Source: SAR324 cluster bacterium
GTDB taxonomy: Bacteria; SAR324; NAC60-12
Assembly: GCA_015231825.1 (NCBI GenBank)
Contig: JADGAV010000006.1
Span: 99,262-163,261, forward strand
Length of the DNA: 64,000 nt
Reading direction: 5' to 3'
Below are positions 36,625-46,794 of this stretch, one piece after another; positions within the stretch are counted from its first letter, which is position 1; each line of letters begins with the position of its first letter. A program made the position numbers and the translations under genes. The notes below the pieces were generated by a model. The model searched no databases. It saw only the letters and a program-made list of their open reading frames with translations, and was not told the DNA's origin.

Positions 36625-37962
36625 TTATTTCCGCCGGTTTTTCTTTTTTAAGTGAGATTCAAAATGAGCAATGAGCTTCATCGGATTGATGGGTTTGCCG
36701 TTGATCAATATTTCATAGTGAAGGTGCGGGCCGGTGCTCCGTCCAGTACTTCCGACGAGACCGATCAGTTGTCCGCGTTTTATTTTTTGTCCGCGTTTGA
36801 CCTTAATTCGATACATGTGACCGTATCGGGTCAATGTATAAACTTTCTTATTGTTGTTTTTGTAAAATCCAAGGCCATGATTGATTTCGACCATCCTCCC
36901 GTATCCGGCTTGATAACCGGATTTTGTGACAACCCCATCGGCAGGAGCATAGATCTTTGTTCCCCGTTTTGCTGAAAAATCAAGTCCCTGGTGAAAGTCA
37001 GGTTCTCCTGTAATTGGATGCCGTCGCCTTCCATATCCGTCGGTTGTGGAGGCATACTGGATGGGGCGTATCGTGGGAGTGTTTCTCCACAATTGACTGT
37101 CTTGATCAATGGATTTACTTAAATCCGCTACCGATTTGACGACGTTTTCATAGTACTGAGTGGTCTCTTGAATATAACGCCAAAGATAGCTTGTTTCATT
37201 GTAGTCTGCTTCAGGGTCCTCTTTTACACTGGGACCCCCTCGACCTTTGTTAGAAGAACTGTTTTCTTTGGGCAGAAACTGGTCGGATAGATTGATTGCA
37301 ATTCCTGTTACGCGATGAATTCTTTTCGAAAGTTCATCGATTCCCTTTTCCTTGTTTTTAACAATTTGCAGGTGTTTCTGCATCTGCTCTTCTGTTTGAG
37401 CAATACGGTTCTGCAGTCGATCGATAATTTCTTCTTGATCTTCTATTGTGATTTTCTTTTGATTGAACTGGGAGACGGTTTTGGCGAGGGTTTCAAAATT
37501 GCCATAGATTTGATCCATCCAGGTGATAACTTGAGTGGGATTATCCGGGTTTTTAACTTTTTCTACACACTCCAGATCCATTGTCTGGCAAACATAGCTA
37601 TGGAGACCTGCGAGTTTGTTTATACTGGCCTTGTAGTTGTCAATGTGTTTTTTAAGTGCTGTTTCGCTATTGTAGGTTGTTTTCTTGAGTTCTGTGACGT
37701 AGGTCTCTAAAAAAGCGATATGCTTTTCTTTTCCTGCGAAACCGTCAATTTGAGTTTGGAGTTTATTCCTGACAATTTCCTGATGCTCCAGCTGATTTTG
37801 CTGTTGGGTGATCTTATGATCCTGCACATAGTAAATCGAAACCAGGGAGACGATTCCACAAAAAAATAGAAAAAAGCAGGTATAAACAGCTTTGTAGCTC
37901 AACGAATACTGACGTGCTGAGGCATGAGGGTCTTTTAAAAAAATTACAGAGAATTCCTTCAT
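36625..37962 (-). CDS. M23 family (LytM-type) peptidase with coiled coil and membrane anchor
   Basis: 445 residues. A membrane span (TCFFLFFCGIVSLVSIYYV, about 30-48) anchors a periplasmic protein with a coiled coil (about 52-105 and 170-225), then a catalytic domain near the C-terminus (about 310-425). Zinc ligands are visible as HQGLDFS (H, D), and GPHLHYEIL (H-x-H), with YGHM also present. It may cleave peptidoglycan cross-links or regulate other hydrolases, as in the EnvC/NlpD group, but those usually lack one ligand whereas this site looks complete. The C-terminus is Lys-rich. Confidence 0.93.
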   Translation of the reverse strand: MKEFSVIFLKDPHASARQYSLSYKAVYTCFFLFFCGIVSLVSIYYVQDHKITQQQNQLEHQEIVRNKLQTQIDGFAGKEKHIAFLETYVTELKKTTYNSETALKKHIDNYKASINKLAGLHSYVCQTMDLECVEKVKNPDNPTQVITWMDQIYGNFETLAKTVSQFNQKKITIEDQEEIIDRLQNRIAQTEEQMQKHLQIVKNKEKGIDELSKRIHRVTGIAINLSDQFLPKENSSSNKGRGGPSVKEDPEADYNETSYLWRYIQETTQYYENVVKSVADLSKSIDQDSQLWRNTPTIRPIQYASTTDGYGRRRHPITGEPDFHQGLDFSAKRGTKIYAPADGVVTKSGYQAGYGRMVEINHGLGFYKNNNKKVYTLTRYGHMYRIKVKRGQKIKRGQLIGLVGSTGRSTGPHLHYEILINGKPINPMKLIAHFESHLKKKNRRK

Positions 37963-38393
37963 ACTGTCACTTTCGTTTTAATGTGGCGGCTGTAGAAAAT
38001 CATTGATGTTTTAAAAACAGTCCTGATTGTTGAATAGCAGATTATGCTACGCCTTCGCAATGCAAAAATATAGTTATCGTGAAACGTTAATTTAACCACA
38101 ACTACTGGCAAATACTAGTTGGAACTGAATGAGTCAAGACAATCCGCTCTATTGCGGCCTGTTGGAGCGGAATATTCATCAATCGCCTGCTGTAGATGCT
38201 TGCATTGGCTGGCGCCAGCTCTGTCAAAATACTGAATCTGCTGCCAAGGGAATAAGGAAACAATTTCTTTTATGTCGGGCCCTGTTTTTTCAAGGAATAG
38301 GAAAATATACAGAAATTTTTAAACTTCTGTGAAATAATAACAAGCTTTACCGCGATAAAGGTGATGGCTCATACTTTCAATCAAAAGAATTTC
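37963..38393. other. Intergenic region upstream of larC
   Basis: A divergent 430-bp gap. The 67-codon frame 38129-38332 (beginning MSQDNPLYCGLLERN) has a weak GGA upstream and no recognisable product; I do not call it. The palindrome GGCTGGCGCCAGC occurs at 38207-38219. Otherwise nothing found. Confidence 0.45.
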
Positions 38394-39587
38394 ATGCAAA
38401 AAATACTATTTTTCAATCTTGTCGGAGGAATAGCCGGAGATATGCTGGTCGGTGCGCTTTTGGAGTTGGGAGTACCGTTTTCCCTACTCGAACAGGGAAT
38501 TCGTCAGCTCAGAGGATTAGACGTCCGAATTTCTCATAAAAAAGCCAAACGACATCAGATTTATGGAACTCAGTTTATCGTGGAAAATAATGCACCTCAA
38601 GGAGTTCAGCCCGATCGATCCTACCGCAATATTAAGGAATTGATTGGAGAATCGCTCTTGTCCCCCAATGTAAAACAAAAGTCTCTTAAGATTTTTGAAG
38701 TGCTGGCAATTGCCGAAGGAAAAATTCATCAGGTTGCTTTGGAACAAGTGCATTTTCACGAAGTTGGAGCGTGGGATTCTATTGTCGATATTGTTTGTGT
38801 GGCGTTATGTCTGGACTATTTTCAGATAAATGATATTTATGTTTCTCCTATTCCGACAGGTACAGGATTTGTTGCCACTGAACATGGAAAAATGCCAATT
38901 CCTGCCCCTGCCACTCTGGAGTTGTTGAGAGGCTTCGAAATTATTCAGGATTCACTCCCTTTTGAACGAACTACACCAACAGGTGCTGCGATTTTAGCTG
39001 CTTTGGCACAACCCCAGCCTGTTTCTTTCCAATACACCATCGAAGCAGTTGGGAATGGAACAGGGACACAGAACCGAACCGAAGTACCCAATATCATTCG
39101 CTGTGTTCTCGGGTTCAGAAGTGAAGTCGGGAACGAGGTCAGAGAAGATCAGACAGAATTGATTGAATGCTCTGAAACCAATATTGATGACAGCACTCCT
39201 GAGTGTTTGGGATATGTTCATGAGCAGTTATTGGCGATAGGGGCATTGGATGTATGGTTCATCCCCATTCAAATGAAGAAAAACCGCCCGGGATTGTTAC
39301 TTCAAGTTTTGCATCCGCCAAAAATGCGCGCGGAGATTCATCAATTGATTTTTCGAGAAACCACCAGTTTGGGCATACGGTTTCGTATCTGGAATCGAGT
39401 TGCACTGGAGCGGACAGTCGTCAAAGTCGAGACCCCCTGGGGTATCGTTCGAGGAAAACAATCCCGTTTGAATGGTCAGATTCAGTTCAATCCTGAATTT
39501 GAAGATTGCCGAAAAATCGCTATGGCCGAAGATATGCCGCTCAAAGAGGTATATCGGGTAGTAGAAATGAATTTCTGGAAACATTGA
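38394..39587 (+). CDS. larC: Nickel-pincer cofactor biosynthesis protein LarC
   Basis: Inserts nickel into the pincer cofactor of lactate racemase-type enzymes. Signature start MQKILFFNLVGGIAGDMLVG places the start at 38394; an upstream GTG/ATG at 38361-38364 would add 10-11 residues. Characteristic motifs are EQVHFHEVGAWDSIVDIV, SPIPTGTGFVATEHGKMPIP and RTTPTGAAILAALA; the C-terminal domain includes ETNIDDSTPECLGYV. In LarC from Lactobacillus the protein is made by ribosomal frameshift; here a single continuous frame is present. larA, larB and larE are absent from the window. Length 397 residues. Confidence 0.93.
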   Translation: MQKILFFNLVGGIAGDMLVGALLELGVPFSLLEQGIRQLRGLDVRISHKKAKRHQIYGTQFIVENNAPQGVQPDRSYRNIKELIGESLLSPNVKQKSLKIFEVLAIAEGKIHQVALEQVHFHEVGAWDSIVDIVCVALCLDYFQINDIYVSPIPTGTGFVATEHGKMPIPAPATLELLRGFEIIQDSLPFERTTPTGAAILAALAQPQPVSFQYTIEAVGNGTGTQNRTEVPNIIRCVLGFRSEVGNEVREDQTELIECSETNIDDSTPECLGYVHEQLLAIGALDVWFIPIQMKKNRPGLLLQVLHPPKMRAEIHQLIFRETTSLGIRFRIWNRVALERTVVKVETPWGIVRGKQSRLNGQIQFNPEFEDCRKIAMAEDMPLKEVYRVVEMNFWKH

Positions 39588-39644
39588 CGCTTTCAGAGGT
39601 TTGAGCTGAACAATCAAATTTGTAACTTTATTTGAAACGAATTT

Positions 39645-40166
39645 ATGACCACAATTCTTTGTATCCGAAAAGAAAATTCTGTTGTGATGGCAGGTGACGG
39701 GCAGGTGACGATGGGAAATACGATCATGAAAGCCACGGCAACTAAAATTCGCCGCACCTACAACGACCAAGTCATCGCCGGGTTTGCCGGTTCCACCGCT
39801 GATGCGTTCACTTTATTCGAAAAATTTGATGAAAAATTGGAACAATATAATGGACAGCTGATACGTTCTGCCGTGGAATTAGCCAAAGATTGGCGCACCA
39901 ACAAAATGCTGAGAAATCTGGAAGCCTTATTGGCAGTGGCCAATAGGGAAGCGTCACTCATTATTTCCGGAAATGGCGATGTGATTGAACCGGATGATGG
40001 AATTCTCGCGATTGGTTCGGGAGGACCCTATGCCCTGGCCGCTTCGCGGGCTTTAATGGACAGTGATTTTTCAGCACGGATCATTGCAGAAAAATCCCTA
40101 CGTATTGCTGCAGATATTTGCCTTTATACGAATCATAAAATTTCTTTTGAAGAAATAAAATTTTAA
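39645..40166 (+). CDS. hslV: HslV (ClpQ) protease subunit
   Basis: Proteasome-like peptidase subunit of the HslUV ATP-dependent protease. 173 residues. The catalytic Thr follows the initiator Met ([10 protein letters not shown]2). [32 protein letters not shown] and [15 protein letters not shown] are signature segments. It starts 57 bp after larC and precedes hslU by 16 bp. Confidence 0.97.
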   Translation: MTTILCIRKENSVVMAGDGQVTMGNTIMKATATKIRRTYNDQVIAGFAGSTADAFTLFEKFDEKLEQYNGQLIRSAVELAKDWRTNKMLRNLEALLAVANREASLIISGNGDVIEPDDGILAIGSGGPYALAASRALMDSDFSARIIAEKSLRIAADICLYTNHKISFEEIKF

Positions 40167-40182
40167 AAATACTGAGACATAT

Positions 40183-41526
40183 ATGGAATTAGCATTGACC
40201 CCTCAAAGCCAAACCCCAAAAGAAATTGCGGGAGAACTGGATAAGTACATAATTGGACAGGATGCTGCAAAAAAAGCAGTGGCTGTCGCTCTACGCAACC
40301 GATGGCGCCGTCTGCAGGTGAGGGAAGAATTGCGTGATGAAATTCTTCCAAAAAATATTGTTATGATTGGTCCGACAGGAGTTGGGAAAACAGAAATAGC
40401 GCGTCGGATGGCGCGCCTTGTCAATGCGCCCTTCACTAAAATTGAAGCGTCCAAATTTACCGAGGTTGGCTATGTGGGACGGGATGTTGAATCGATTGTC
40501 AGGGACTTGCTGGAAGTGGCGGTGAACATGGTCCGCCAGGAGCAGACCAAACGGATTCAAACTCAGGTTCAACGTCAGACTGAAGACCGAATACTGGATC
40601 TTTTGATCCCTTCCACCAATCCCCGGGAGGATGAAGAAGAGGACAACCCCACCAAAGAGAAATTTCGAAAAAAACTTCAGGAAGGAGAATTGGATGATAA
40701 ACTCGTAGAGCTGGATGTTCCAGAGCGGGGTTCCGGATCTTTTATCGAGCTGATGCCGGTTTCAATGAATGACAATCTGGATATGAACATTCGGGACATG
40801 CTCTCCAATATGATGCCGAAGCGGTCGAAACGGAGAAAGATAAAGATCAAGGAGGCACGAACAATTTTGGAGCAGGAAGAAATCAGCAAATTGATCGACA
40901 TGGAAGAAGTCGCCCGGGAGGCCATCCATCGAGTTGAACAAACCGGAATAATCTTCCTTGATGAGATTGATAAAATAGCGGCTCGCAAATCAGCACAGGG
41001 GCCGGATGTTTCCCGAGAAGGCGTCCAGCGTGATTTACTGCCCATAGTGGAAGGATCGACGGTCAATACCAAGTATGGCCCGGTGCAGACCGATCATATT
41101 CTTTTTATTGCGGCCGGGGCATTCCATGTCGCAAAACCGTCCGATCTGATTCCAGAACTTCAAGGTCGGTTTCCGATTCGAGTGGAATTGCAGTCACTGA
41201 CAAAAGAAGATTTTGTCAGAATACTCACTGAACCAAAAAACGCCCTGATCGTGCAGTACACTGAATTGCTTGCAACGGAACAGCTGACGTTGGAATTTAC
41301 AGGAGACGCCATTGAGGAAATTGCCAGAATTGCCTGTGAAGTCAATGAGCAGGCAGAAAATATTGGCGCGCGCAGGCTGCATACCATCATGGAACAATTA
41401 CTGGAAGAAGTCAGTTTCGAAGCACCACAGCTTCAAGGCCAGTCCATTAAAGTCACGCCCGAATATATTGAAAAACGACTTTCCGATTTGCTGAAAGATC
41501 AGGATTTGACCCGTTATATATTGTAA
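40183..41526 (+). CDS. hslU: HslU (ClpY) ATPase subunit
   Basis: AAA+ unfoldase of HslUV. 447 residues, normal. Walker [14 protein letters not shown] (about 64-76), pore loop segment GYVGRDVES, Walker [12 protein letters not shown], sensor regions RFPIRVEL and [17 protein letters not shown]. The insertion I domain (about 110-245) has an acidic/charged stretch ([14 protein letters not shown]) typical of the family. The C-terminus ends RYIL, matching the tail that inserts into HslV. Confidence 0.97.
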   Translation: MELALTPQSQTPKEIAGELDKYIIGQDAAKKAVAVALRNRWRRLQVREELRDEILPKNIVMIGPTGVGKTEIARRMARLVNAPFTKIEASKFTEVGYVGRDVESIVRDLLEVAVNMVRQEQTKRIQTQVQRQTEDRILDLLIPSTNPREDEEEDNPTKEKFRKKLQEGELDDKLVELDVPERGSGSFIELMPVSMNDNLDMNIRDMLSNMMPKRSKRRKIKIKEARTILEQEEISKLIDMEEVAREAIHRVEQTGIIFLDEIDKIAARKSAQGPDVSREGVQRDLLPIVEGSTVNTKYGPVQTDHILFIAAGAFHVAKPSDLIPELQGRFPIRVELQSLTKEDFVRILTEPKNALIVQYTELLATEQLTLEFTGDAIEEIARIACEVNEQAENIGARRLHTIMEQLLEEVSFEAPQLQGQSIKVTPEYIEKRLSDLLKDQDLTRYIL

Positions 41527-41550
41527 AGTTCTCTTCGCTCTTGAAACATC

Positions 41551-42339
41551 ATGGATAAGGCCGCTCTCCTGATGCAGCTCGAAAATCAATTGAACTGGTT
41601 GCAGAAACAGAACTTTTCCTATTTGAATCTGACACCATTGCCTCGTGAAGATCATTTAAAATTGGTAGAGCGTTTCAATTCGTTGTACCATCCCGTTGAA
41701 TCAGCGACTGATTCTGTCGGCGATTCAGATCAGAGAGCATTTTCAACCGCTTCACCGGACAGCCGTTCTTCAACAGTCCAGGATTCGATCGAAGCTTTAC
41801 GGGCACAGTATTCTTCATGTCAGCGGTGTTCTTTAGGGGCCACAAGAAACAATTTTGTTTTTGGAGCAGGAAATTCTCAAACGTCTCTCGTTTTTATCGG
41901 GGAAGGACCAGGAGCCGATGAAGACCGATTGGGGGAACCCTTTGTGGGAAAGGCAGGAAAACTGCTCAATAAAATGATTCATTCCATTGGTATTGATCGC
42001 AGAGATGTCTACATTTCCAATGTGGTCAAATGCCGTCCTCCGGAAAACCGGAATCCCGAGCCGATTGAAATTGCAAAATGTTTTTCAATTTTGCAGCGTC
42101 AGCTCGAATTGATCAAACCTCGTTTGATTGTGACTCTCGGCAACGTGCCAACTCGTGCTTTGATTCCAAATGCGCCAGGCATTACACGTGCTCGTGGGCA
42201 AACCTACCACTATCAGCACTGGCCCGTTCTTCCCACTTTCCATCCCGCGTATCTCTTGCGCAATCCTTCTGCAATGAACCAATCCTGGGATGATTTTAAA
42301 AAAATCATGTCCCTTTGTTTTGAATCTAAAGAACGATAA
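41551..42339 (+). CDS. udg: Uracil-DNA glycosylase, family 4 (Fe-S)
   Basis: Removes uracil from DNA in base-excision repair. 262 residues. Four Cys that ligand a 4Fe-4S cluster are CQRC (about 91-94), KC in NVVKCRPPE and C in AKCFS. Active-site motifs FIGEGPGADEDRLGEPFVG and HPAYLLRNP are intact. The first about 85 residues form a variable, Ser-rich extension. 47 bp before hisS, so possibly co-transcribed. Confidence 0.94.
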   Translation: MDKAALLMQLENQLNWLQKQNFSYLNLTPLPREDHLKLVERFNSLYHPVESATDSVGDSDQRAFSTASPDSRSSTVQDSIEALRAQYSSCQRCSLGATRNNFVFGAGNSQTSLVFIGEGPGADEDRLGEPFVGKAGKLLNKMIHSIGIDRRDVYISNVVKCRPPENRNPEPIEIAKCFSILQRQLELIKPRLIVTLGNVPTRALIPNAPGITRARGQTYHYQHWPVLPTFHPAYLLRNPSAMNQSWDDFKKIMSLCFESKER

Positions 42340-42386
42340 ACAGGTTTTTAAAAACATCCCTCAAACGAATAGGAATTAGAATCGAT

Positions 42387-43649
42387 ATGAATTTACATTC
42401 AGTGAAAGGAACCCGTGATTTTTATCCGGAAGAAATGAGAATGAGGAATTGGCTGTTTGACGTTTGGCGCAATACAGCATTGCAATTCGGATTTGAAGAA
42501 TATGATGCCTGTGTCCTCGAACATGCAGAGTTGTACACTCGCAAAGCAGGCGATGAAATCACAGAACAACTTTATTCTTTTGAGGATAAATCAGGCAGGC
42601 ATCTCAGTTTGCGTCCTGAAATGACTCCGTCTCTGGCACGTATGGTGCTCCAGCATCAGAAAGCGCTCTCATTTCCATTAAAATGGTTTTCTGTTCCTCA
42701 GTGTTTCCGATATGAAAGGATGACCCGTGGAAGACGGAGAGAACACTTTCAATGGAATGCTGATATTATCGGGGAGTCATCAGAAATTGCAGAAGCAGAA
42801 ATTCTCTCTCTGCTTTTGACCGTCTGCCGGAACTTGGGATTGACGTCAAAAGATATTTGTCTCTTTTTGAATGACCGCCGTATTCTCAACGAGATTCTTG
42901 ATTCTATCGGGGTTCCCGAGCAACTGCACCCGAACGTCATGGTGATCATGGACAAAAGGGATAAAGTTTCTTCGGATGCTTTCACGGAATTGCTTCAGCA
43001 AGAGGAGATGGCTCTTTCGCAAATCACTCGTCTGAATGAATTTTTAGCCATTCCGACGATGGAAGAGTTGGCATCCAAATTAGGAGAAACAAAAGGATTG
43101 ATTTCCTTGCGTAAAATTATGGCTTTGATGACTCAATCCGGATTAGGAGATTTTCTGAAATTTGATGTTTCGATTGTTCGGGGATTGTCTTATTACACAG
43201 GAATGATATTTGAAATCAATGACGCCGACAAAGCCCAACGAGCGATTTGCGGGGGAGGCCGTTATGATTCGCTGCTTTCTACCTATGGGGGCGGATCTAT
43301 TCCAGCAGTAGGGTTTGGATTTGGAGATGTTGTAATTTTGGATGTACTTTCAGATCTCAAAAAACTGCCGTCTTTTGCCCGTCGACTCGATTATTTGGTG
43401 GTTCCTTTTTCTGCCGATGAAATAGGAATGGCGCTGACCATCAGCAATCAATTGCGTCAGAAGGGAAAGAGTGTTGAATGTGATTACAGCTTGAAAAAGG
43501 TTAAAAAAGCCTTACAACGAGCTGATGAGTTGAATGTAGAGAAGGTCGTGATGCTGTTTCCTGACGAATTGGCAGCCGGGAAAGTGGTCGTGCGCGAGAT
43601 GCAGACCCGACAGCAGAAAAATGTTTCAATAGAAGAGTTAACGTCATGA
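42387..43649 (+). CDS. hisS: Histidyl-tRNA synthetase (class II)
   Basis: Charges tRNA-His. 420 residues. KGTRDFYPEEM at the start, motif 2 RYERMTRGRRREHFQWNADI, and the HisRS-specific IVRGLSYYTGMIFEI and CGGGRYDSLLS. The C-terminal anticodon-binding domain (about 335-420) is retained, which distinguishes it from HisZ. RGLSYY replaces the common bacterial RGLDYY, as in archaeal/eukaryotic-like HisRS. Its stop overlaps the lspA start by 4 nt. Confidence 0.93.
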   Translation: MNLHSVKGTRDFYPEEMRMRNWLFDVWRNTALQFGFEEYDACVLEHAELYTRKAGDEITEQLYSFEDKSGRHLSLRPEMTPSLARMVLQHQKALSFPLKWFSVPQCFRYERMTRGRRREHFQWNADIIGESSEIAEAEILSLLLTVCRNLGLTSKDICLFLNDRRILNEILDSIGVPEQLHPNVMVIMDKRDKVSSDAFTELLQQEEMALSQITRLNEFLAIPTMEELASKLGETKGLISLRKIMALMTQSGLGDFLKFDVSIVRGLSYYTGMIFEINDADKAQRAICGGGRYDSLLSTYGGGSIPAVGFGFGDVVILDVLSDLKKLPSFARRLDYLVVPFSADEIGMALTISNQLRQKGKSVECDYSLKKVKKALQRADELNVEKVVMLFPDELAAGKVVVREMQTRQQKNVSIEELTS

Positions 43650-44170
43650 GAATATCTTTTTTAACGATCACTTTATTAACTTTGCTGGATCAGGGAAGCA
43701 AAGTATGGGTTCGGCAAAATGTCGACTCTTATCAGGTAACCCCGCTGCTGCCAAATTTCCTGGAATTGACCTTCGTCCAAAACAAAGGGGTGAGTTTCAG
43801 TTTTTTATCCAATCTGCCTGACGCAACCCGAATTCCCCTGCTTCTTTCTGTTTCAGGGATTGCTGTGCTGGGCATGCTCTATTACTTGATCCGTTATTGG
43901 CGCGTTACGGATCATTACATGAAAATCGCCCTGGTCTGGATTATCCCCGGGGCCTTGGGCAATTTGATTGACCGTGCTATTTTTGGATCTGTTACGGATT
44001 TTCTGCATTTTCGCTGGTACGATTTCAGTTTTTTTGTAAATAACCTGGCAGATTGTTTCATCAGTGTGGGTGTGGTGTTTTTTATCGTTTCTACCCTGTT
44101 TGGAAAAGAACAGGATGTGCCGAATTCTAAGCACTCGTCCAAAACTTCCTCCTCAGCTCAAAACAGATAA
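43646..44170 (+). CDS. lspA: Lipoprotein signal peptidase LspA
   Basis: Inner-membrane aspartyl peptidase that cleaves prolipoprotein signals, processing for example the MltD and MltF lipoproteins encoded in this window. 174 residues, four predicted spans. N-terminal LLDQGSKVWV, and the catalytic Asp motifs GNLIDRAIFGSVTDFLHF and NLADCFISVG. The second motif usually reads N-x-A-D-S; here the Asp is retained. The C-terminal tail is Ser-rich. Overlaps hisS by 4 nt (ATGA). Confidence 0.95.
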   Translation: MRISFLTITLLTLLDQGSKVWVRQNVDSYQVTPLLPNFLELTFVQNKGVSFSFLSNLPDATRIPLLLSVSGIAVLGMLYYLIRYWRVTDHYMKIALVWIIPGALGNLIDRAIFGSVTDFLHFRWYDFSFFVNNLADCFISVGVVFFIVSTLFGKEQDVPNSKHSSKTSSSAQNR

Positions 44171-44183
44171 AGGTCCGGATGAG

Positions 44184-44212
44184 CACTCTCTAATCGTTGT
44201 TCGTAGAGTGCC
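44184..44212 (+). terminator. Candidate terminator after lspA
   Basis: GCACTCT (44184-44190) and AGAGTGC (44206-44212) pair over 7 bp around a 15-nt loop, with outer GTCC/GGAC pairing (44174-44177 with 44215-44218). Only a short T run (GGGAATTTT) follows. It lies 13 bp after the stop. Confidence 0.45.
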
Positions 44213-44255
44213 TGGACGGGAATTTTGAAGTTCCCTAAACGACATTGTATTTGAA

Positions 44256-45293
44256 ATGTTTGCAAATCTTGACTCCCAAACTACAAGTGCTCTTTACCGA
44301 CGGTTCATCTGGCCTGTAGTCACGATGACATTCCTCCTTGCGATAGGAACCGTGGGTTTCTGGATGCTGAGTGGACGGCAGGCTTCCTTGTTTGATGGTT
44401 TTTACATGACCATCATTACTGTCTCAACGATAGGATTTCATGAGATTATTGATTTATCTGACAATGTTCCAGGTCGCATTTTTACCATTTTCATTGCTCT
44501 CTCGGGAATTGGAATTTTAACTTATCTCATTTCCCAAATCACTGCCGCTTTAATCGAAGGGACACTGATCGAGTCTTTAAAAAGGAAAAAAATGATAAAA
44601 TTGATAGAGAAACTTGAAGACCACTATATTGTTTGCGGAATAGGAAATGTGGGAAGCAATATCGTTAAAGAATTGTTGACCCATGACCTGGCTTGCGTTT
44701 TTGTAGAAATGAATGAGTCGAGCCTTGAAAAAGCTTTGGATAAATTTGAACATCCATTTTACATCAAAGGAGATGCGACTGAGGATTCTGTCCTGCATGG
44801 AGCAGGTATTGAAAAAGCCAAAGGCCTTTTTGCCGCACTTGAAAACGATAAAGACAATTTGGTGCTCTGCTTTACCGCACGGCAACTGAATCCGCAGTTA
44901 AAAATTATTGCAAATTGTCGACAAGTTCAGAATTTGGAAAAACTTGAAAAGGCTGGCGCGGACGAGGTAGTCTCACCCGCATTTATAGGAGGATTTCACA
45001 TGGCCTCTGAGATGATTCGTCCCAATGTGGTTTCCCTGATGGAATCGATTTACAACGAAGGGCTGAATGTGGAAGAAATTTCTATCCCCGATCAGTTCAT
45101 TGGAAAACCCCTGTCAGATCTGAACTTGGTCAAGTATCCGGAAACTATTCTGATTGCCGTAAAAAATGAAGAAAATTGGCAATTTAATCCTTCAAAGAAG
45201 TACCTCGCCCAGCAGGGAGATATACTGACTTTTGTTAATTCTGGAAAAAATGACGACCAATTGAAAAAAGATCTGATGAGAGCTTTTGGCTGA
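44256..45293 (+). CDS. Ion channel with pore helix and RCK (TrkA-N/TrkA-C) domains
   Basis: Two-span channel protein, 345 residues, with the pore region (TMTIITVSTIGFHE-like, near residues 47-65) between spans about 17-40 and 70-95. The cytoplasmic part is a TrkA-N Rossmann domain (YIVCGIGNVGSNIVKELL, then FYIKGDATEDSVL) and a TrkA-C domain (about 260-340). This architecture is that of prokaryotic K+ channels such as MthK. The filter reads T-I-G-F-H-E instead of T-V-G-Y-G-D, so selectivity may differ. It converges on the kinase gene below. Confidence 0.9.
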   Translation: MFANLDSQTTSALYRRFIWPVVTMTFLLAIGTVGFWMLSGRQASLFDGFYMTIITVSTIGFHEIIDLSDNVPGRIFTIFIALSGIGILTYLISQITAALIEGTLIESLKRKKMIKLIEKLEDHYIVCGIGNVGSNIVKELLTHDLACVFVEMNESSLEKALDKFEHPFYIKGDATEDSVLHGAGIEKAKGLFAALENDKDNLVLCFTARQLNPQLKIIANCRQVQNLEKLEKAGADEVVSPAFIGGFHMASEMIRPNVVSLMESIYNEGLNVEEISIPDQFIGKPLSDLNLVKYPETILIAVKNEENWQFNPSKKYLAQQGDILTFVNSGKNDDQLKKDLMRAFG

Positions 45294-45316
45294 ATTTCCC
45301 TTTAAATCAGACGAAG

Positions 45317-46792
45317 CTATATAGATTTTGCGAGAGGAATCTGAAAAGAAAAAACGGTGCCTGCATCGATTGTGCTTTGTACTGAAATACGTGCTTGATG
45401 AGATTCTATAATTTTTTTGGTGATGGCCAGTCCCAAACCCGAACCACCTGCTGTTCTTGCTTTGCCTTTTTGGCCCCGATAAAAACGTTCAAAAATATGC
45501 GGCAAATCCTCTTTTGCAATCCCTTCTCCCGTATCTGAGATATTGACCCTAACCTGGTTTCCCTCCTGCACGAGTTCCACGGTCACCACTCCAATTTCGG
45601 GGGTGTAGCGCAAAGCATTGTCAATCAGATTTTGCAGTACTCTTTCGATCATGCCTATATCGGCGTAAACAAAGGGCAGATCTTTGGGAAAAACACCTCG
45701 CAACCTGATTTTAGACTGATCTGCCTGCTGTTGAAATTTCTGAACGATATCGTGAACCAATTCCGTCAACGCGAAAGGTTCGTATTTGGGTTTGATCTGA
45801 TTGGTATCCAGTTTTGAAAAAGTAAAAAGTTCTTCAACCAGTGCGCTCAGTCTTTGGGTACTGTTCAAGATGATTTCGAGATACTTTTTTTGCTGCTCTT
45901 CTGTCAACGCATTTTTCTTCAGCAGAAGCGTTTCCACATAACCCTGCATGGAAGCAAGAGGCGTGCGGAGGTCGTGAGAAACGTTGGCGACAAGTTCGCG
46001 GCGCAGAGCATCCGCATTTTTAATTTCATCCATATGAGAAACGATGGTATCTGCCATGCTGTTGAACGCTTTGGCCAACTGATCTAATTCATCATTAGAT
46101 TTGACCGGAATTCGATCATCATAAGCACCGCTTTCAAAAGATTTGACGACTGCTGTGGTTCGTTTGAGTTTGCCCATCATCAGGCGGAGCACAATCAAAG
46201 CAGTCAGGACCGCTAAAACCAGAGTAACGAAAAAAGCACGCGTCCCTAATTTCAGATAGTGACTGTCATAAATCATCCTCATGGTAGAATCATATTCCTC
46301 ACCGCGCAGAATCACATAGATATACCCTTCAACGAGATCTTTGTATTTGATAGGAGCAACTGAGAATACTTTTTCCTTGTTGTTTCCTAAAGGATCATCT
46401 CCTAAAATAAACTCCTTTTCTTCCAAATCTAAGGCTTTTTTAATAGGATCGAGTGAAACCACAGGGCGTTCCAGTTTTTGACTGGGAACCGAAGACGCCA
46501 AAATCATCCCCACCGGATTGAGCAGATAAATTTCAATCCCGGGATTGAGCATCGTCGCGCCGTCAAAAATTGGTTTCAGTGTCTCTAAATTGACATGGTT
46601 TTCTGAGAGTGGATTGATTTTATTGACGATGTGCTGGGCGATTGGAAAGCTGATCTTCTGAGTGGCTTCTTGAACATACATCTCAGACATAAACAAAGTG
46701 AAGTAAATATAAACTCCTCCAGTGAGGATGAAAAGGAAAAGAAAAATCCCGGCGATTTTTAGATACAGACTTTGAAATAAAGCGGAAAACAT
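45317..46792 (-). CDS. Membrane sensor histidine kinase (PhoR/ResE-like)
   Basis: 491 residues. Span 1 (about 12-30), a periplasmic sensor domain (about 31-185, dCache-like or unrecognised), span 2 (about 188-208), HAMP (about 208-262), HisKA with the phosphorylatable His in LVANVSHDLRTPLASMQGY and HATPase with NLIDNALRYT, DTGEGI and GGSGLGLAI. It is 2 bp from the response regulator stop, and thus the cognate kinase. Ligand unknown. Confidence 0.95.
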   Translation of the reverse strand: MFSALFQSLYLKIAGIFLFLFILTGGVYIYFTLFMSEMYVQEATQKISFPIAQHIVNKINPLSENHVNLETLKPIFDGATMLNPGIEIYLLNPVGMILASSVPSQKLERPVVSLDPIKKALDLEEKEFILGDDPLGNNKEKVFSVAPIKYKDLVEGYIYVILRGEEYDSTMRMIYDSHYLKLGTRAFFVTLVLAVLTALIVLRLMMGKLKRTTAVVKSFESGAYDDRIPVKSNDELDQLAKAFNSMADTIVSHMDEIKNADALRRELVANVSHDLRTPLASMQGYVETLLLKKNALTEEQQKKYLEIILNSTQRLSALVEELFTFSKLDTNQIKPKYEPFALTELVHDIVQKFQQQADQSKIRLRGVFPKDLPFVYADIGMIERVLQNLIDNALRYTPEIGVVTVELVQEGNQVRVNISDTGEGIAKEDLPHIFERFYRGQKGKARTAGGSGLGLAITKKIIESHQARISVQSTIDAGTVFSFQIPLAKSI

Positions 46793-46794
46793 CG

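Noticed and set aside
38129..38332. 67-codon plus-strand frame before larC
   Set aside because: Weak ribosome site, no recognisable product, intergenic base composition.
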